Origin: Arthrobacter oryzae
GTDB taxonomy: Bacteria > Actinomycetota > Actinomycetes > Actinomycetales > Micrococcaceae
Assembly (NCBI RefSeq): GCF_030812315.1
Contig: NZ_JAUSSM010000002.1
Coordinates: 310,001-374,000, forward strand
Reading direction: 5' to 3'
DNA: 64,000 nt
A program made the position numbers and the translations under genes. The notes under the pieces were generated by a model that did no database searches, was not told where the DNA came from, and saw nothing but the letters and a program-made list of their open reading frames with translations. Below, piece after piece: positions 51,355 through 60,822 of this stretch. Each line of letters starts with the position of its first letter. Within the stretch, counting starts at the first letter, position 1.

Positions 51355-51855
51355 ATGAGTGTAATCCGGCCCGCCACCGTTGAAGATGTCCCCGCGATCC
51401 TGCAGATGATCCACGAACTTGCCATCTACGAAAAGGAACCGCACGCAGTCCGGAACACCCCGGAAATGCTCGCGGACGTGCTGTTCGGCGAACACCCCAG
51501 GGTTTACGCCACGATGGCCGAAAACGCGGCGGGCGAGGTCCAGGGGTTCGCGCTCTGGTTCCTCAACTACTCCACGTGGGAGGGCGTCCACGGGATCTAC
51601 CTTGAGGACCTCTATGTGACTCCGGAGGCCCGCGGCGAAGGCCACGGCAAGGCCCTGCTGCAGCATCTGGCGGCCACCGCCGTCGAACGCGGCTATGCGC
51701 GCGTGGAGTGGAGCGTCCTGGACTGGAACGAACCGTCCATCAGCTTCTACAAGAAACTGGGCGCATTGCCCATGGAGGAATGGTCCACCTTCCGGCTGAC
51801 CGGTGAAGCCCTGGAGTCCTTCGGCACCGCCCGCGAGGCACACGCCCGTGGCTGA
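51355..51855 (+). CDS. GNAT acetyltransferase, spermidine/thialysine type
   Basis: This 166-aa GNAT enzyme matches the diamine/thialysine acetyltransferase group through WFLNYSTWEGVHGIYLEDLYV, RGEGHGKALLQHLA (acetyl-CoA loop) and WSVLDWNEPSISFYKKLGA. TAAACT (51343-51348) lies exactly 6 bases before the ATG, so the transcript is probably leaderless. It follows the helicase by 19 bases and overlaps the start of the next gene. The substrate is inferred, not proven. Confidence 0.9.
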   Translation: MSVIRPATVEDVPAILQMIHELAIYEKEPHAVRNTPEMLADVLFGEHPRVYATMAENAAGEVQGFALWFLNYSTWEGVHGIYLEDLYVTPEARGEGHGKALLQHLAATAVERGYARVEWSVLDWNEPSISFYKKLGALPMEEWSTFRLTGEALESFGTAREAHARG

Positions 51856-53227
51856 CCTGCCGATGACCGGGCTGGCGGCCGTAGCAATGCTGGAGGCGGC
51901 GTCCAGCATCGCCAAAGCCGTTCCGCACACCATCAAGGCACGGCATGAATACCGTGGAATGCGTACGGCCGAACACTATTTTGAGGTGCCGCTGGACCAC
52001 TTCAATGGCGGCGCCGGGGAGACGATCACCGTGTTCGCGCGCGAGTATGTCTCCACGAACCACAGCGAGGAAGAGGCCGTCCAGCTGCCGTGGCTGCTGT
52101 ATCTGCAGGGAGGCCCGGGCGGGCGCGGGAACAGGTTTCCCGCCCTAGGCGGCTGGAGCAAAGCGGCCGCAAAGGACTTCCGCATCCTGATGCTCGACCA
52201 GCGCGGCACCGGGCTGTCCACTCCGATCGACCGGAACACGCTCCCGCTGCGGGGAAACGAGACGGAGCAGCTGGACTACCTGGCGCATTTCCGGGCCGAC
52301 TCCATCGTCGCGGACGCCGAGGCTATCAGGCATGCCCTGGGATCCGGTCCGTGGACCATCTACGGGCAGAGCTATGGCGGCTTCTGCGCGCTCAGCTACC
52401 TTTCCTTCGCCCCGGACGGCCTGCGTGAGGCACTTATCACCGGCGGGCTCGCGCCGCTGCACGGACCCGCGGACAGGGTTTACCAGGCGACCTTTCGCCG
52501 GGTAGCCGCCCGGAATGCCGAGTACTTCGCCTCTTATCCCGAGGACCGGGCGGCAGTCACCCGGATTGCCCGGCACCTGCGCGGGACTGAGGAGCTTTTG
52601 CCCGACGGCGAGCGGCTCACCGTGGAGCGGTTCCAGATGATGGGGTCGTTCCTGGGCGGCAACACCAGGGTGGACACCCTGCACTATCTGCTGGAGGACG
52701 CCTTCGTGGTGACGCCCGACGGCGAACGCCTCTCGGACGTATTCCTGGAGCAGGTCCGCGGCATCGTCTCGCGCGCTGCCAACCCGCTGTATGCCCTCAT
52801 GCACGAGTCGATCTATGGCCAGGGCAGGGCCACCGACTGGGCGGCGGCCCGGGTGCTCCAGGACTTTCCGGAGTTCGGCCCGGACGCCGCCGAGCCGCTG
52901 CTGACCGGCGAGATGGTCTATCCCTGGTACTTCGAACAGGACGCCGCGCTCCGCCCGCTGCGGAACGTAGCCTGGCTCGTGGCCGGGAAGTCCGACTGGA
53001 AACCGCTCTACGACCCGGAACGGCTGGCAGCGAACACCGTCCCGGTGGCTGCCGCGGTGTACAGCGATGACATCTATGTCGACCGGGATCTGTCCTTGGA
53101 AACAGCCAACGCGGTGCGCGGGCTCCAGGTCTGGGAAACCGCGGACTTCCACCACGACGGGATCGCAGACGACGGTGAAGGCATCTTCGGCCGGCTGCTG
53201 GGAATGGTGCGCTCAGTCCGCAACTGA
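51848..53227 (+). CDS. alpha/beta hydrolase, proline iminopeptidase-like
   Basis: This protein (459 aa from the start chosen) has an alpha/beta-hydrolase core with the oxyanion segment QGGPGGRGNR, a GQSYGGFCALSY nucleophile elbow (Ser) and a late Asp/His region typical of family S33. The N-terminal domain VPLDHFNGGAGETITVFAREYV is the usual beginning of the enzyme. The first 35 residues after GTG 51848 are not conserved; ATG 51863 or ATG 51959 are alternatives. It overlaps the convergent MFS gene by 15 bases. Confidence 0.85.
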   Translation: MADLPMTGLAAVAMLEAASSIAKAVPHTIKARHEYRGMRTAEHYFEVPLDHFNGGAGETITVFAREYVSTNHSEEEAVQLPWLLYLQGGPGGRGNRFPALGGWSKAAAKDFRILMLDQRGTGLSTPIDRNTLPLRGNETEQLDYLAHFRADSIVADAEAIRHALGSGPWTIYGQSYGGFCALSYLSFAPDGLREALITGGLAPLHGPADRVYQATFRRVAARNAEYFASYPEDRAAVTRIARHLRGTEELLPDGERLTVERFQMMGSFLGGNTRVDTLHYLLEDAFVVTPDGERLSDVFLEQVRGIVSRAANPLYALMHESIYGQGRATDWAAARVLQDFPEFGPDAAEPLLTGEMVYPWYFEQDAALRPLRNVAWLVAGKSDWKPLYDPERLAANTVPVAAAVYSDDIYVDRDLSLETANAVRGLQVWETADFHHDGIADDGEGIFGRLLGMVRSVRN

Positions 53228-54637
53228 GCGGCCGCGGGGCCTGCCCTGCAACTTGGCCGCGCTCCTTCCTGCCCTGGCAGGAAGGAGGGCGATGACCGCG
53301 GCGGCAAGGACAACCGCGGCAACCAGGCCGCCAGCCAGGTTGAGTCCCGGGTAACCCGCCCAGCTGAGGATGAGGCCCGAGAACGCGCCGCCCACGGCAC
53401 CGGCTGCCCCCATCAGCATGTCCGAAACGCCCTGGACCACCACGCGGTCCTCCTGGTGCACGCTTTCGGCCAGGAACGTGGATCCGGCGATGGTGGCGGC
53501 GGACCACCCAAGCCCCAGAAGAACCAGCCCCACGGCCACCGCGGTGGTCGACCGCTGGCCGAAACCCGCCACGGTCACCGCCGCCACCAGCATGACGAAC
53601 CCGAGGACAACGGTCTGCCTGCGTCCGGTCTTATCCGTCAGCCACCCCATCACGGGCGACAATGCGAACATCCCGGCAATATGCAGGGAGATGGTGAAGC
53701 CAATGATCACCAGAACGTCGCCGGCGGCCGTGTGGCTGGCGTGGGAGGCGCTGCCGGGACCGGCCACCAGCTCCTGCAGGTGCAGCGGCGTCACCGACAT
53801 GACACCCACCATGACGCCATGCGCACCGACGACGGCGGCCAGCGCCAGGATGGCGGACGGTGAATGGCGGGCGGCCCGCAGCCCGCGGCGAAGGGCTCCG
53901 CCCCGGGAAGCTGGAACCGCCGCTGCCGGGTGGTCCGGGAGGCCAGCGCCGGCGAAGCCGACGGCGTCCGCTGCCAGTTGCCGCGCGAAGAGCAGCGGGT
54001 CCGGGCGTAGCCCCGCGAGGAGCAGGGCGCACGCCAGCACAAGCCCGGCCGCGGAAATGACGAAGGGACCGGCGATGGGCGGCAGGCCCACGGCCTGGCC
54101 CACCACAGCACCAGGCTGGATGAGGTTGGGCCCCGCCACTGCGCCGATCGTGATGGCCCACACGACGGCGGACAGGGCCCGTCCGCGGTGTTCATCATCG
54201 GCAAGGTCCACGGCGGCAAAGCGCGCCTGCAAGCTGGCTGCCGTGCCGACACCCACGCCGGCGGTCCCCAGGAGCAGCAGCACGAAGATCCCGGACACCA
54301 CGGAACCCACGATCAGCACCATACCGGCCAGGGCTGCGCCGAGGCCCGCCACGAGGCCGGTCCGGCGGCCGCGGCGTTCCGCCAGCGAAGCCAGCGGCAG
54401 CGCCGACAGTGCCGCGGCGAGCGTCATGACGGTGGCCACGGAGCCTGCCCACGCGTTGGAGCCGGCAAGATCCACCGCCAGCAGCGAGCCGATGGAAACG
54501 GTGGCCCCCGTGCCGATTCCGCTGAGCAGCTGCGCCGAGCCGAGGAGCACAACCGTGCGGCGCTGGACTGTCTGGCGTTGCAGGGGGCGCCGTGGAACGT
54601 GGCGCACACCGGGCTCCGCCCCGGAAGTGTTTGCCAT
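53213..54637 (-). CDS. MFS transporter
   Basis: This 474-aa protein is a major facilitator with about 12 membrane helices, in a 6+6 arrangement separated by a central loop rich in Ala and Arg (residues 250-280). Motif A-like segments are LAERRGRRTGL and LTDKTGRRQTV. The ligand is not identifiable. ATG 54637 has TATGCT (54644-54649 on the minus strand) exactly 6 bases before it, which predicts a leaderless mRNA. Longer in-frame starts have no support. Confidence 0.87.
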   Translation of the reverse strand: MANTSGAEPGVRHVPRRPLQRQTVQRRTVVLLGSAQLLSGIGTGATVSIGSLLAVDLAGSNAWAGSVATVMTLAAALSALPLASLAERRGRRTGLVAGLGAALAGMVLIVGSVVSGIFVLLLLGTAGVGVGTAASLQARFAAVDLADDEHRGRALSAVVWAITIGAVAGPNLIQPGAVVGQAVGLPPIAGPFVISAAGLVLACALLLAGLRPDPLLFARQLAADAVGFAGAGLPDHPAAAVPASRGGALRRGLRAARHSPSAILALAAVVGAHGVMVGVMSVTPLHLQELVAGPGSASHASHTAAGDVLVIIGFTISLHIAGMFALSPVMGWLTDKTGRRQTVVLGFVMLVAAVTVAGFGQRSTTAVAVGLVLLGLGWSAATIAGSTFLAESVHQEDRVVVQGVSDMLMGAAGAVGGAFSGLILSWAGYPGLNLAGGLVAAVVLAAAVIALLPARAGRSAAKLQGRPRGRSVAD

Positions 54638-54750
54638 CCTCAGAGCATAGCCCTGCACGTGTCCCGTAGACAGGCCGGCTGGCCTGGCGGATGGCATGGC
54701 GGATGGCCTGATTGGGAGGAGCGCCTGATGAGGGGATGGCGTGTGAATGC

Positions 54751-54786
54751 AGACAACCCCGGCCAACGATGTGGCCGGGGTTGTCT
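54751..54786. terminator. bidirectional hairpin terminator
   Basis: A 15-bp perfect stem (54751-54765, AGACAACCCCGGCCA, with 54772-54786) closes a 6-base loop. It lies 28 bases after the TerC stop and upstream of the MFS gene, so it ends the TerC transcript. Confidence 0.8.
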
Positions 54787-54814
54787 GGTGCGTGCCGGGA
54801 AGCGGTGCGGGTGC

Positions 54815-55843
54815 CTACTCGGCTTCGCTCATGCTCTTGCGTGCGTCCTCTTCGAGGCGGGCATCGACCTTCGCCTGGGCGGCTTTGGAGCTCACCAGGC
54901 TGGCGATCACGGCCACGACGATGGTGCCAACGATGACAGCCAGGGACACGAAGGTGGGGATCTCGGGAGCCCATTCAATGTGGTGGCCGCCGTTGATGAA
55001 CGGTAGTTCGTTGACGTGCATCGCGTGGAGTACCAGCTTGACGCCAATGAACGCCAGGATGAAGGACAGTGCGTGCTTCAGGTAGATCAGGCGGTTCATC
55101 AGCCCGCCCAGCAGGAAGTACAGCTGACGGAGGCCCATGAGGGCGAAAAGGTTCGCCGTGAAGACAATGAACGGGCTCTGCGTCAGGCCAAAGATCGCCG
55201 GAATGGAGTCAACAGCGAAGAGCAGGTCGGTCAGGCCGATGGTGACGAAGACGATCAGCATCGGGGTGAAGACCTTCTTGCCGTCCACCGTGGTGCGCAG
55301 CTTGCCGCCGTCGAACTTCTCCGACATCGGAATCACCTTGCGGAGCCTGGCGATCAGCGGGTTTTCCCTGTCCTCTTCGTCTTCGCCCTCGTCCTGGGCC
55401 TGCTTCCAGGCGGTCCAGAGCAGGAACGCGCCGAAGATGTAGAAGACCCAGCTGAACTGCTCAATGACGATGGCGCCGAGCAGGATGAAGATGCCGCGCA
55501 GGATCAGCGCGATGATGATGCCCACCATCAGCACTTCCTGCTGGTACTTACGGGGCACCGAGAAGCGCGCCATGATGATGATGAAGACAAACAGGTTGTC
55601 GATGCTGAGGCTGTATTCCGTCACCCAGCCGGCAACGAACTGCCCGCCGAACTCCGGGCCGGTGAAGGCGAACATCGCGCCGGCGAACACCAGGGCCAGG
55701 GTGACGTAGAACGCCACCCACAGGCCGGCTTCCTTCATGGACGGTTCGTGGGGGCGCCGGATAACCAGGAGGAGGTCGATGGCGAGGATAAGGCCGAGGA
55801 CGACAAAGGAGCCGACCTCGAACCACACGGGCAAATCGAGCAC
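54815..55843 (-). CDS. TerC-family membrane protein (Alx type)
   Basis: This 342-aa TerC/Alx protein has about nine membrane helices. Family markers are EYSLSIDNLFVFIIIMARF and LLFAVDSIPAIFGLT, both with membrane Asp residues. Members export Mn2+ or respond to pH. The start is GTG 55843 (VLDLPVWFEV) with AAAGG 7 bases upstream; the ORF extends 20 residues further upstream without a ribosome site. A Mn2+-sensing riboswitch lies directly upstream, so manganese efflux or homeostasis is the likely role. Confidence 0.92.
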   Translation of the reverse strand: MLDLPVWFEVGSFVVLGLILAIDLLLVIRRPHEPSMKEAGLWVAFYVTLALVFAGAMFAFTGPEFGGQFVAGWVTEYSLSIDNLFVFIIIMARFSVPRKYQQEVLMVGIIIALILRGIFILLGAIVIEQFSWVFYIFGAFLLWTAWKQAQDEGEDEEDRENPLIARLRKVIPMSEKFDGGKLRTTVDGKKVFTPMLIVFVTIGLTDLLFAVDSIPAIFGLTQSPFIVFTANLFALMGLRQLYFLLGGLMNRLIYLKHALSFILAFIGVKLVLHAMHVNELPFINGGHHIEWAPEIPTFVSLAVIVGTIVVAVIASLVSSKAAQAKVDARLEEDARKSMSEAE

Positions 55844-55872
55844 AGGATGGCCTTTCGCAGGGTACGGAACAG

Positions 55873-55990
55873 TGGTGTAAGTCTCTCCGGCTGGCCTGTG
55901 CACTCTGTGCTGAATCGGCAGCCCGCTACGCCCGGCAGGGCATCAGTGCCGTGCGTGTTGACGATCGTAGCGCTTGGGATACTCCCCTAC
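55873..55990 (-). promoter_or_regulatory. yybP-ykoY (manganese) riboswitch
   Basis: In the leftward transcript the hallmark loop GGGGAGUA is at 55980-55987 and the second conserved element CCGGAGAGAC at 55881-55890, separated by about 90 bases including CGUCAACACG. These are the conserved elements of the Mn2+-binding yybP-ykoY RNA. It ends about 30 bases before the GTG of the TerC gene, so it probably acts at the level of translation or transcript elongation. Confidence 0.85.
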
Positions 55991-56007
55991 GTGACAATAA
56001 CCTTACC

Positions 56008-58089
56008 CTAGGCGTGGCCCGCGGCCTGCATCTGGCGCAGTTCCTTCTTCAGGTCCCCCACCTCATCACGCAGCCGGGCAGCCAGTTCAAACTGCAGTTC
56101 GCCGGCCGCGGCGTGCATTTGTTCGGTCAGCTGTTCGATGAGCCCGACGAGGTCCTCCGCCGGTGCAGCTGCGAGACCGTCCGCCCGCACGGCGGTCGCG
56201 CCCTTGCCCTTGCCGCGCGTCTTCCCTGCCGTGGCCAGCAGTTCGCGGGTGTCCGCGTCCTCCTTGGCCAGCTGGTCTGTGATGTCCGCAATTTTCTTGC
56301 GCAGGGGCTGAGGGTCGACGCCGTTCGCCGTGTTGTACGCCACCTGGATGGCGCGGCGCCTGTTGGTTTCGTCGATGGCGTGCGCCATTGAGTCGGTGAT
56401 GCGGTCCGCGTACATGTGCACCTGCCCGGAGACGTTACGGGCGGCGCGGCCGATGGTCTGGATCAGGGAAGTCCCCGAGCGCAGGAAGCCCTCTTTGTCT
56501 GCATCCAGGATGCTGACCAGGGACACCTCGGGAAGGTCGAGGCCTTCGCGGAGCAGGTTGATGCCCACCAGGACGTCGAACGTGCCCATCCGCAGTTCGC
56601 GGAGCAGCTCCACGCGGCGGAGGGTGTCCACGTCCGAGTGCAGGTATTCCACTTTGACGCCGTGGCCCAGCAGGTAGTCGGTGAGGTCCTCGGCCATCCT
56701 CTTGGTGAGGGTGGTGACCAGGATGCGTTCGTTCTTCGCCGTCCGGGTGCGGATCTCCCCCAGGAGGTCATCGATCTGGCCCTTGGTGGGTTTGACCACG
56801 ATCTCGGGATCGATCAGGCCGGTGGGACGGATGATCTGCTGCACGAAGCCGTCAGCCTTGCCAAGCTCGTACTTGCCGGGAGTAGCGGACAGGTAAACGG
56901 TCTGGCCCACTCGTTCGAGGAATTCGTCCCATTTGAGCGGCCGGTTATCCATGGCCGAGGGCAGGCGGAAGCCGAAGTCCACGAGGTTCCGCTTACGGGA
57001 CATGTCGCCCTCGTACATGGCGCCGATCTGCGGCACTGTGACGTGGGATTCGTCGATCACCAGCAGGAAGTCGTCCGGGAAGTAGTCAAGGAGGCAGTGC
57101 GGAGCGGTTCCGCGGGCGCGGCCGTCAATGTGCGACGAGTAGTTTTCGATGCCGTTGCAGAAGCCCATCTGCTGCATCATCTCGAGGTCGTAGGTGGTTC
57201 GCATCCGGAGCCGCTGGGCTTCGACCAGTTTGTTCTGGCTTTCCAGCACCTGGAGGCGTTCGGCGAGTTCGTCTTCGATCCGCTTGATTGCCCGGGCCAT
57301 CCGTTCGGGCCCGGCCACATAGTGCGAGGCCGGGAAGACGTACATTTCCTCTTCGTCCCGGATCACCTCACCGGTCAGCGGGTGCAGGGTATGGATGTTC
57401 TCGATCTCATCGCCGAAAAATTCGATCCGGATGGCCAGTTCCTCATACATCGGGATGATTTCCACGGTGTCGCCGCGGACCCGGAACGTGCCGCGATGGA
57501 AGTCCATGTCGTTGCGCGCGTACTGCATGGCTACGAATTTCCGGAGCAGGTCGTCGCGGTTCATTTCCGCCCCCTTGCGGAGCGTGACCATGCCGGCAAT
57601 GTATTCCTCCGGCGTGCCCAGGCCGTAGATGCAGGACACCGTGGCAACCACGATGACGTCGCGGCGGGTCAGCAGGGCGTTGGTGGCGGAGTGGCGGAGC
57701 CGTTCGACTTCCTCGTTGATGGACGAGTCCTTCTCAATGAAGGTGTCCGTCTGCGCCACATATGCCTCGGGCTGGTAGTAGTCGTAGTACGACACGAAGT
57801 ACTCCACCGCATTGTTGGGAAGCAGTTCGCGGAACTCGTTGGCCAGCTGCGCGGCCAGGGTTTTGTTCTGCACCATCACCAGGGTGGGCCGCTGGATCTG
57901 TTCAATCAGCCAGGCGGTGGTGGCGCTTTTTCCTGTGCCGGTGGCGCCGAGCAGGACCACGTCCTTCTCACCGTTCTTGATCCGCTCCGTGAGTTCAGCG
58001 ATGGCGGCCGGCTGGTCGCCTGCCGGCTTGAACTCGCTGATGACCTCGAAGGGAGCCACGACACGGTTGATTTGCTGGGCAAGACTCAT
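56008..58089 (-). CDS. uvrB: UvrB, excinuclease subunit B
   Basis: UvrB (693 aa) is the helicase-like core of excision repair. Motif I is [15 protein letters not shown], the beta-hairpin region holds [16 protein letters not shown], motif II is LLVIDESHV, motif VI is QTIGRAARN, and the C-terminal UVR domain has [24 protein letters not shown]. The start is ATG 58089, with TAGATT (58096-58101 minus strand) exactly 6 bases before it. It lies downstream of coaE, as in many actinobacteria. Confidence 0.96.
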   Translation of the reverse strand: MSLAQQINRVVAPFEVISEFKPAGDQPAAIAELTERIKNGEKDVVLLGATGTGKSATTAWLIEQIQRPTLVMVQNKTLAAQLANEFRELLPNNAVEYFVSYYDYYQPEAYVAQTDTFIEKDSSINEEVERLRHSATNALLTRRDVIVVATVSCIYGLGTPEEYIAGMVTLRKGAEMNRDDLLRKFVAMQYARNDMDFHRGTFRVRGDTVEIIPMYEELAIRIEFFGDEIENIHTLHPLTGEVIRDEEEMYVFPASHYVAGPERMARAIKRIEDELAERLQVLESQNKLVEAQRLRMRTTYDLEMMQQMGFCNGIENYSSHIDGRARGTAPHCLLDYFPDDFLLVIDESHVTVPQIGAMYEGDMSRKRNLVDFGFRLPSAMDNRPLKWDEFLERVGQTVYLSATPGKYELGKADGFVQQIIRPTGLIDPEIVVKPTKGQIDDLLGEIRTRTAKNERILVTTLTKRMAEDLTDYLLGHGVKVEYLHSDVDTLRRVELLRELRMGTFDVLVGINLLREGLDLPEVSLVSILDADKEGFLRSGTSLIQTIGRAARNVSGQVHMYADRITDSMAHAIDETNRRRAIQVAYNTANGVDPQPLRKKIADITDQLAKEDADTRELLATAGKTRGKGKGATAVRADGLAAAPAEDLVGLIEQLTEQMHAAAGELQFELAARLRDEVGDLKKELRQMQAAGHA

Positions 58090-58130
58090 GAATATAATCT
58101 ACCGCCGGGCACTGACATCGTGGCCCTGAT

Positions 58131-59402
58131 TCAGCTTTGGGCGGTACCAGCGGCGGTGCCAGCGCCACTTTCGGCCCCGGCGGCCGGCGATGCCGCATAG
58201 GGCGGCGGGCGCCAGCCGGTGCGCTGCACCCAAGCCTCCATCCGGGCGGCGGCGTATCCGGTGAACCACGCCTCCTTGTCCGCGGCGTAGCCTGCCGTCG
58301 ACTTGTCCACGCGGTGCAGGGCGGCGACCCTGCGCTTCTCCGCAAGATAGTCGCTCCTGGCTGCAGCGTCATCACGCAGCCAGTCCCGGAAGCAGAGGGC
58401 AAACCGACACCCGGGCGATCCCGCGGGCCGGACGTGCAGGTTCACCGGCCGGCCCGGGTCCGCGTTCCCGTGAAGGCGTTTGGCCCAGTCGGCCGGGTCG
58501 GGGTGGGACGGCTTCGGGTTGTCCGCCAGCACTCCGGGCCACAGCGGGAAACCGGCCGCGGCAAGCAGCGGCGCGATCCCGTCCGCCGTCGCCAGGTCCG
58601 CAACGGTCAGTTGGAGGTCGATGATGTCCTTGGCATCGAGTCCGGGGACCGCTGTGGACCCGATGTGGTCCACCGCAATGATCCCCGCCGGGGCCGCCGC
58701 CTCGAGCCGGGCGGCCAGTTTTGCTGCCTGGGCCTCCCACGTCGGGTCGGCCGGGGCCAGCACGGGCCCGCCCTTTCGGGGGGCCGCGCGTGCATGGGTG
58801 ATGTTTGCCGCAAAGGGTGCCAGCCGGCGGCGCCACAGGGTGTCCACCGAGTCCCTCAGTTCCTGGGTGGTGCCGGAGTTGTCCAGCACCACGTCCGCCG
58901 CGGCGAGGCGGGCCTCCCTGCCGGCCTGCGCCGCCATCCTGGACAGCGCCTGCTCTTCGGTCATGTTCCGGTGCTCCACCATGCGCTGCACCCGCACGTC
59001 GTCCGGGGCGTCAACCACCAGAACCAAGTGGAAATTGCTGCCCTGGCCTGTTTCCACCAGCAGTGGAATGTCCTGGACGACGACGGCGCCAGCGGGGGCG
59101 GCGGAAATCATCGCTGCGGCCCGCTCCCGGACGAGGGGATGAACAATGCCGTTGAGGGTTGCGAGCCTGTCGGGATCGCCGAACACCACGGCGCCAAGCT
59201 TCGCCCGGTCGAGTCCGCCGTCCGCTCCGAGCATTTCCTGTCCGAAAGCCTCCACCACCTGCGCGAGGCCGGAGGTGCCCGGTTTCACCACTTCCCGGGC
59301 GAGGGCGTCGGCGTCGACCAGCACCGCCCCCAACTCCCGCAAACGCGAGGCGACAACTGACTTCCCCGAGGCGATGCCGCCCGTCAACCCGATCTTCAGC
59401 AC
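58131..59402 (-). CDS. coaE: dephospho-CoA kinase CoaE fused to a GrpB/UPF0157 domain
   Basis: This 423-aa protein joins two domains. Residues 1-200 are CoaE, the last enzyme of CoA synthesis: P-loop GLTGGIASGKS, VDADALAREVV and QDIPLLVET. Residues 225-400 are a GrpB-type nucleotidyltransferase-fold domain (VDHIGSTAVPGLDAKDIIDLQL). Such fusions are known in actinobacteria, and the role of the second domain is unclear. GTG 59402 follows TAGTCT by 6 bases (59409-59414 minus strand), so the transcript is probably leaderless. Confidence 0.93.
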   Translation of the reverse strand: MLKIGLTGGIASGKSVVASRLRELGAVLVDADALAREVVKPGTSGLAQVVEAFGQEMLGADGGLDRAKLGAVVFGDPDRLATLNGIVHPLVRERAAAMISAAPAGAVVVQDIPLLVETGQGSNFHLVLVVDAPDDVRVQRMVEHRNMTEEQALSRMAAQAGREARLAAADVVLDNSGTTQELRDSVDTLWRRRLAPFAANITHARAAPRKGGPVLAPADPTWEAQAAKLAARLEAAAPAGIIAVDHIGSTAVPGLDAKDIIDLQLTVADLATADGIAPLLAAAGFPLWPGVLADNPKPSHPDPADWAKRLHGNADPGRPVNLHVRPAGSPGCRFALCFRDWLRDDAAARSDYLAEKRRVAALHRVDKSTAGYAADKEAWFTGYAAARMEAWVQRTGWRPPPYAASPAAGAESGAGTAAGTAQS

Positions 59403-59417
59403 TCCACCAGACTAGTC

Positions 59418-59533
59418 CCCACCGCCTCCCTGACCTCGCTCCGCTCGCCCAGGGAACCCTGACGGCGTGGGCCCACCCACCGCCTCCCTGACCTCGCTCC
59501 GCTCGCCCAGGGAACCCTGACGGCGTGGGCCCA
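59418..59533. repeat. perfect 58-bp tandem duplication
   Basis: Bases 59418-59475 and 59476-59533 are identical (58 of 58), and a 13-base third partial copy with two mismatches follows. Each copy holds an AGGGAACCCT-like dyad and a GCTCCGCTCGCCC segment. The duplication lies in the divergent gap between coaE and yigZ, upstream of both promoters. Confidence 0.95.
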
Positions 59534-59563
59534 TCCACCACCTCCCCCGACTAGACTTGGGCG

Positions 59564-60250
59564 GTGCGAGAGCTAGAAAGCAGGGCAACTGCCTACACCA
59601 CCCTTGCGGACGGGCCGGACTTCCGCCACGAGCTGGAGATCAAACGGTCACGGTTCATCACCGTGATCCGTCGCACCGGGGATGAGGAGGGCGCGAGGGC
59701 GTTGGTTGCCGGACTGCGCAGGGAATTCCACGATGCCCGCCACCACTGCTCCGCCTTTGTCCTGGGACCGGACCGTGACATCCAGCGTTCAAGCGACGAC
59801 GGCGAACCTTCCGGAACCGCTGGCATCCCGATGCTGGAGGCCCTCGTCCGGCGGGAGACAGCGCCCGGGGTGACGGACCTCAGTGACGTCAGCGCCGTCG
59901 TCGTCCGCTATTTCGGCGGCATCCTCCTCGGAGCCGGCGGACTGGTGCGGGCGTATTCGGAATCGGTGTCCTCCGCACTGGACCTCGCACCGCTGGTGCG
60001 GCGCAGCCGGCTGAGGGTCTGCTCCGTTGAGGTGGCGCATCCGTCAGCAGGAAGGCTGGAAAACGATCTCCGCGCAGCCGGCTATGTGATGGCGGAAACC
60101 AGCTACGAGGCCACGAATACAGTCCTCAGGATCGCCCTGCCGGACCAGGCTGATGAACTGCGGCGGGCGGCCGAACGGCTCGCCGGCATGACGGCCGGCA
60201 GCGCCGCCCTCGTACCGGGGGGAACGGAGTGGATTGATGTCCCCTTCTGA
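59564..60250 (+). CDS. YigZ/IMPACT family protein
   Basis: This 228-aa UPF0029 protein has the YigZ pattern EIKRSRFITVIRRTGDEEGAR, then ARHHCSAFVLG, SSDDGEPSGTAGIPMLEAL and VVRYFGGILLGAGGLVRAYS, followed by a ferredoxin-like C-terminal domain. Its cellular role is not firmly known; relatives bind ribosomes or translation factors. GTG 59564 is preceded by TAGACT (59552-59557) at exactly 6 bases, so it is leaderless by prediction. Confidence 0.9.
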   Translation: MRELESRATAYTTLADGPDFRHELEIKRSRFITVIRRTGDEEGARALVAGLRREFHDARHHCSAFVLGPDRDIQRSSDDGEPSGTAGIPMLEALVRRETAPGVTDLSDVSAVVVRYFGGILLGAGGLVRAYSESVSSALDLAPLVRRSRLRVCSVEVAHPSAGRLENDLRAAGYVMAETSYEATNTVLRIALPDQADELRRAAERLAGMTAGSAALVPGGTEWIDVPF

Positions 60251-60785
60251 CCACACGCTCCTGGCCGGCCGCGTGCAGTTGCTGGACGTTACCGAGGGGA
60301 TCCTCGAGGAACTGCTCGACGTCGCCCTCGCCGACGCAGCGCCCGACGACGTCACTCCCCCGCTGGGGGAAACCGACGGATGGAACCCGGAACGGATCGG
60401 CTGGTTCCGTGACTACCACCGGGCCGCTGCCGCCGGCCTGGACGGCCCGGCTGCCCAGAAGACGTGGACGATCAGCTGCGACGGGCAGGTTGCGGGATCC
60501 ATCCGGCTCAAGCGGCCCGGTACGGCACCGCCGGAAGGCGGCCCACTGGAGACGGGGCTGTGGCTCGGCCGCAGCTTTCGTGGCAGGGGAATCGGCCGGG
60601 AGGCGCTTACGCTCGTCGGTGAGATGGCCGCACGCGCCGGCGCCTCGATACTCCAGGCCGAAACAACTGCCGGAAACCTGGCGGCCCAGGCGCTGCTGCG
60701 CTCTGCGGGGGCAAAGCTGGCAGGAGGCGGTGTCGCAGGAGACGGTGGGGCTTCAACGGTGACCGCGCGAATCAATCTTCGCTGA
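60237..60785 (+). CDS. GNAT acetyltransferase (RimJ-like)
   Basis: This 182-aa protein has the RimJ/RimL-type GNAT pattern: LETGLWLGRSFRGRGIGREALTLVG (acetyl-CoA loop) and AETTAGNLAAQALLRSAGAKL. The substrate is unknown. The start is ATG 60237, overlapping the YigZ stop by 14 bases; TTG 60234 is also possible. This overlap suggests co-transcription with yigZ. Confidence 0.84.
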   Translation: MSPSDHTLLAGRVQLLDVTEGILEELLDVALADAAPDDVTPPLGETDGWNPERIGWFRDYHRAAAAGLDGPAAQKTWTISCDGQVAGSIRLKRPGTAPPEGGPLETGLWLGRSFRGRGIGREALTLVGEMAARAGASILQAETTAGNLAAQALLRSAGAKLAGGGVAGDGGASTVTARINLR

Positions 60786-60822
60786 CACGGGCGGGTGCGG
60801 CACCACGGGGGGGTGGCAAGCC

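Noticed and set aside
59400..59541. Protein-coding reading of the 58-bp duplication
   Set aside because: The frames give low-complexity repeats (Trp/Ala/Arg-rich) that match no family; it is a DNA-level duplication.
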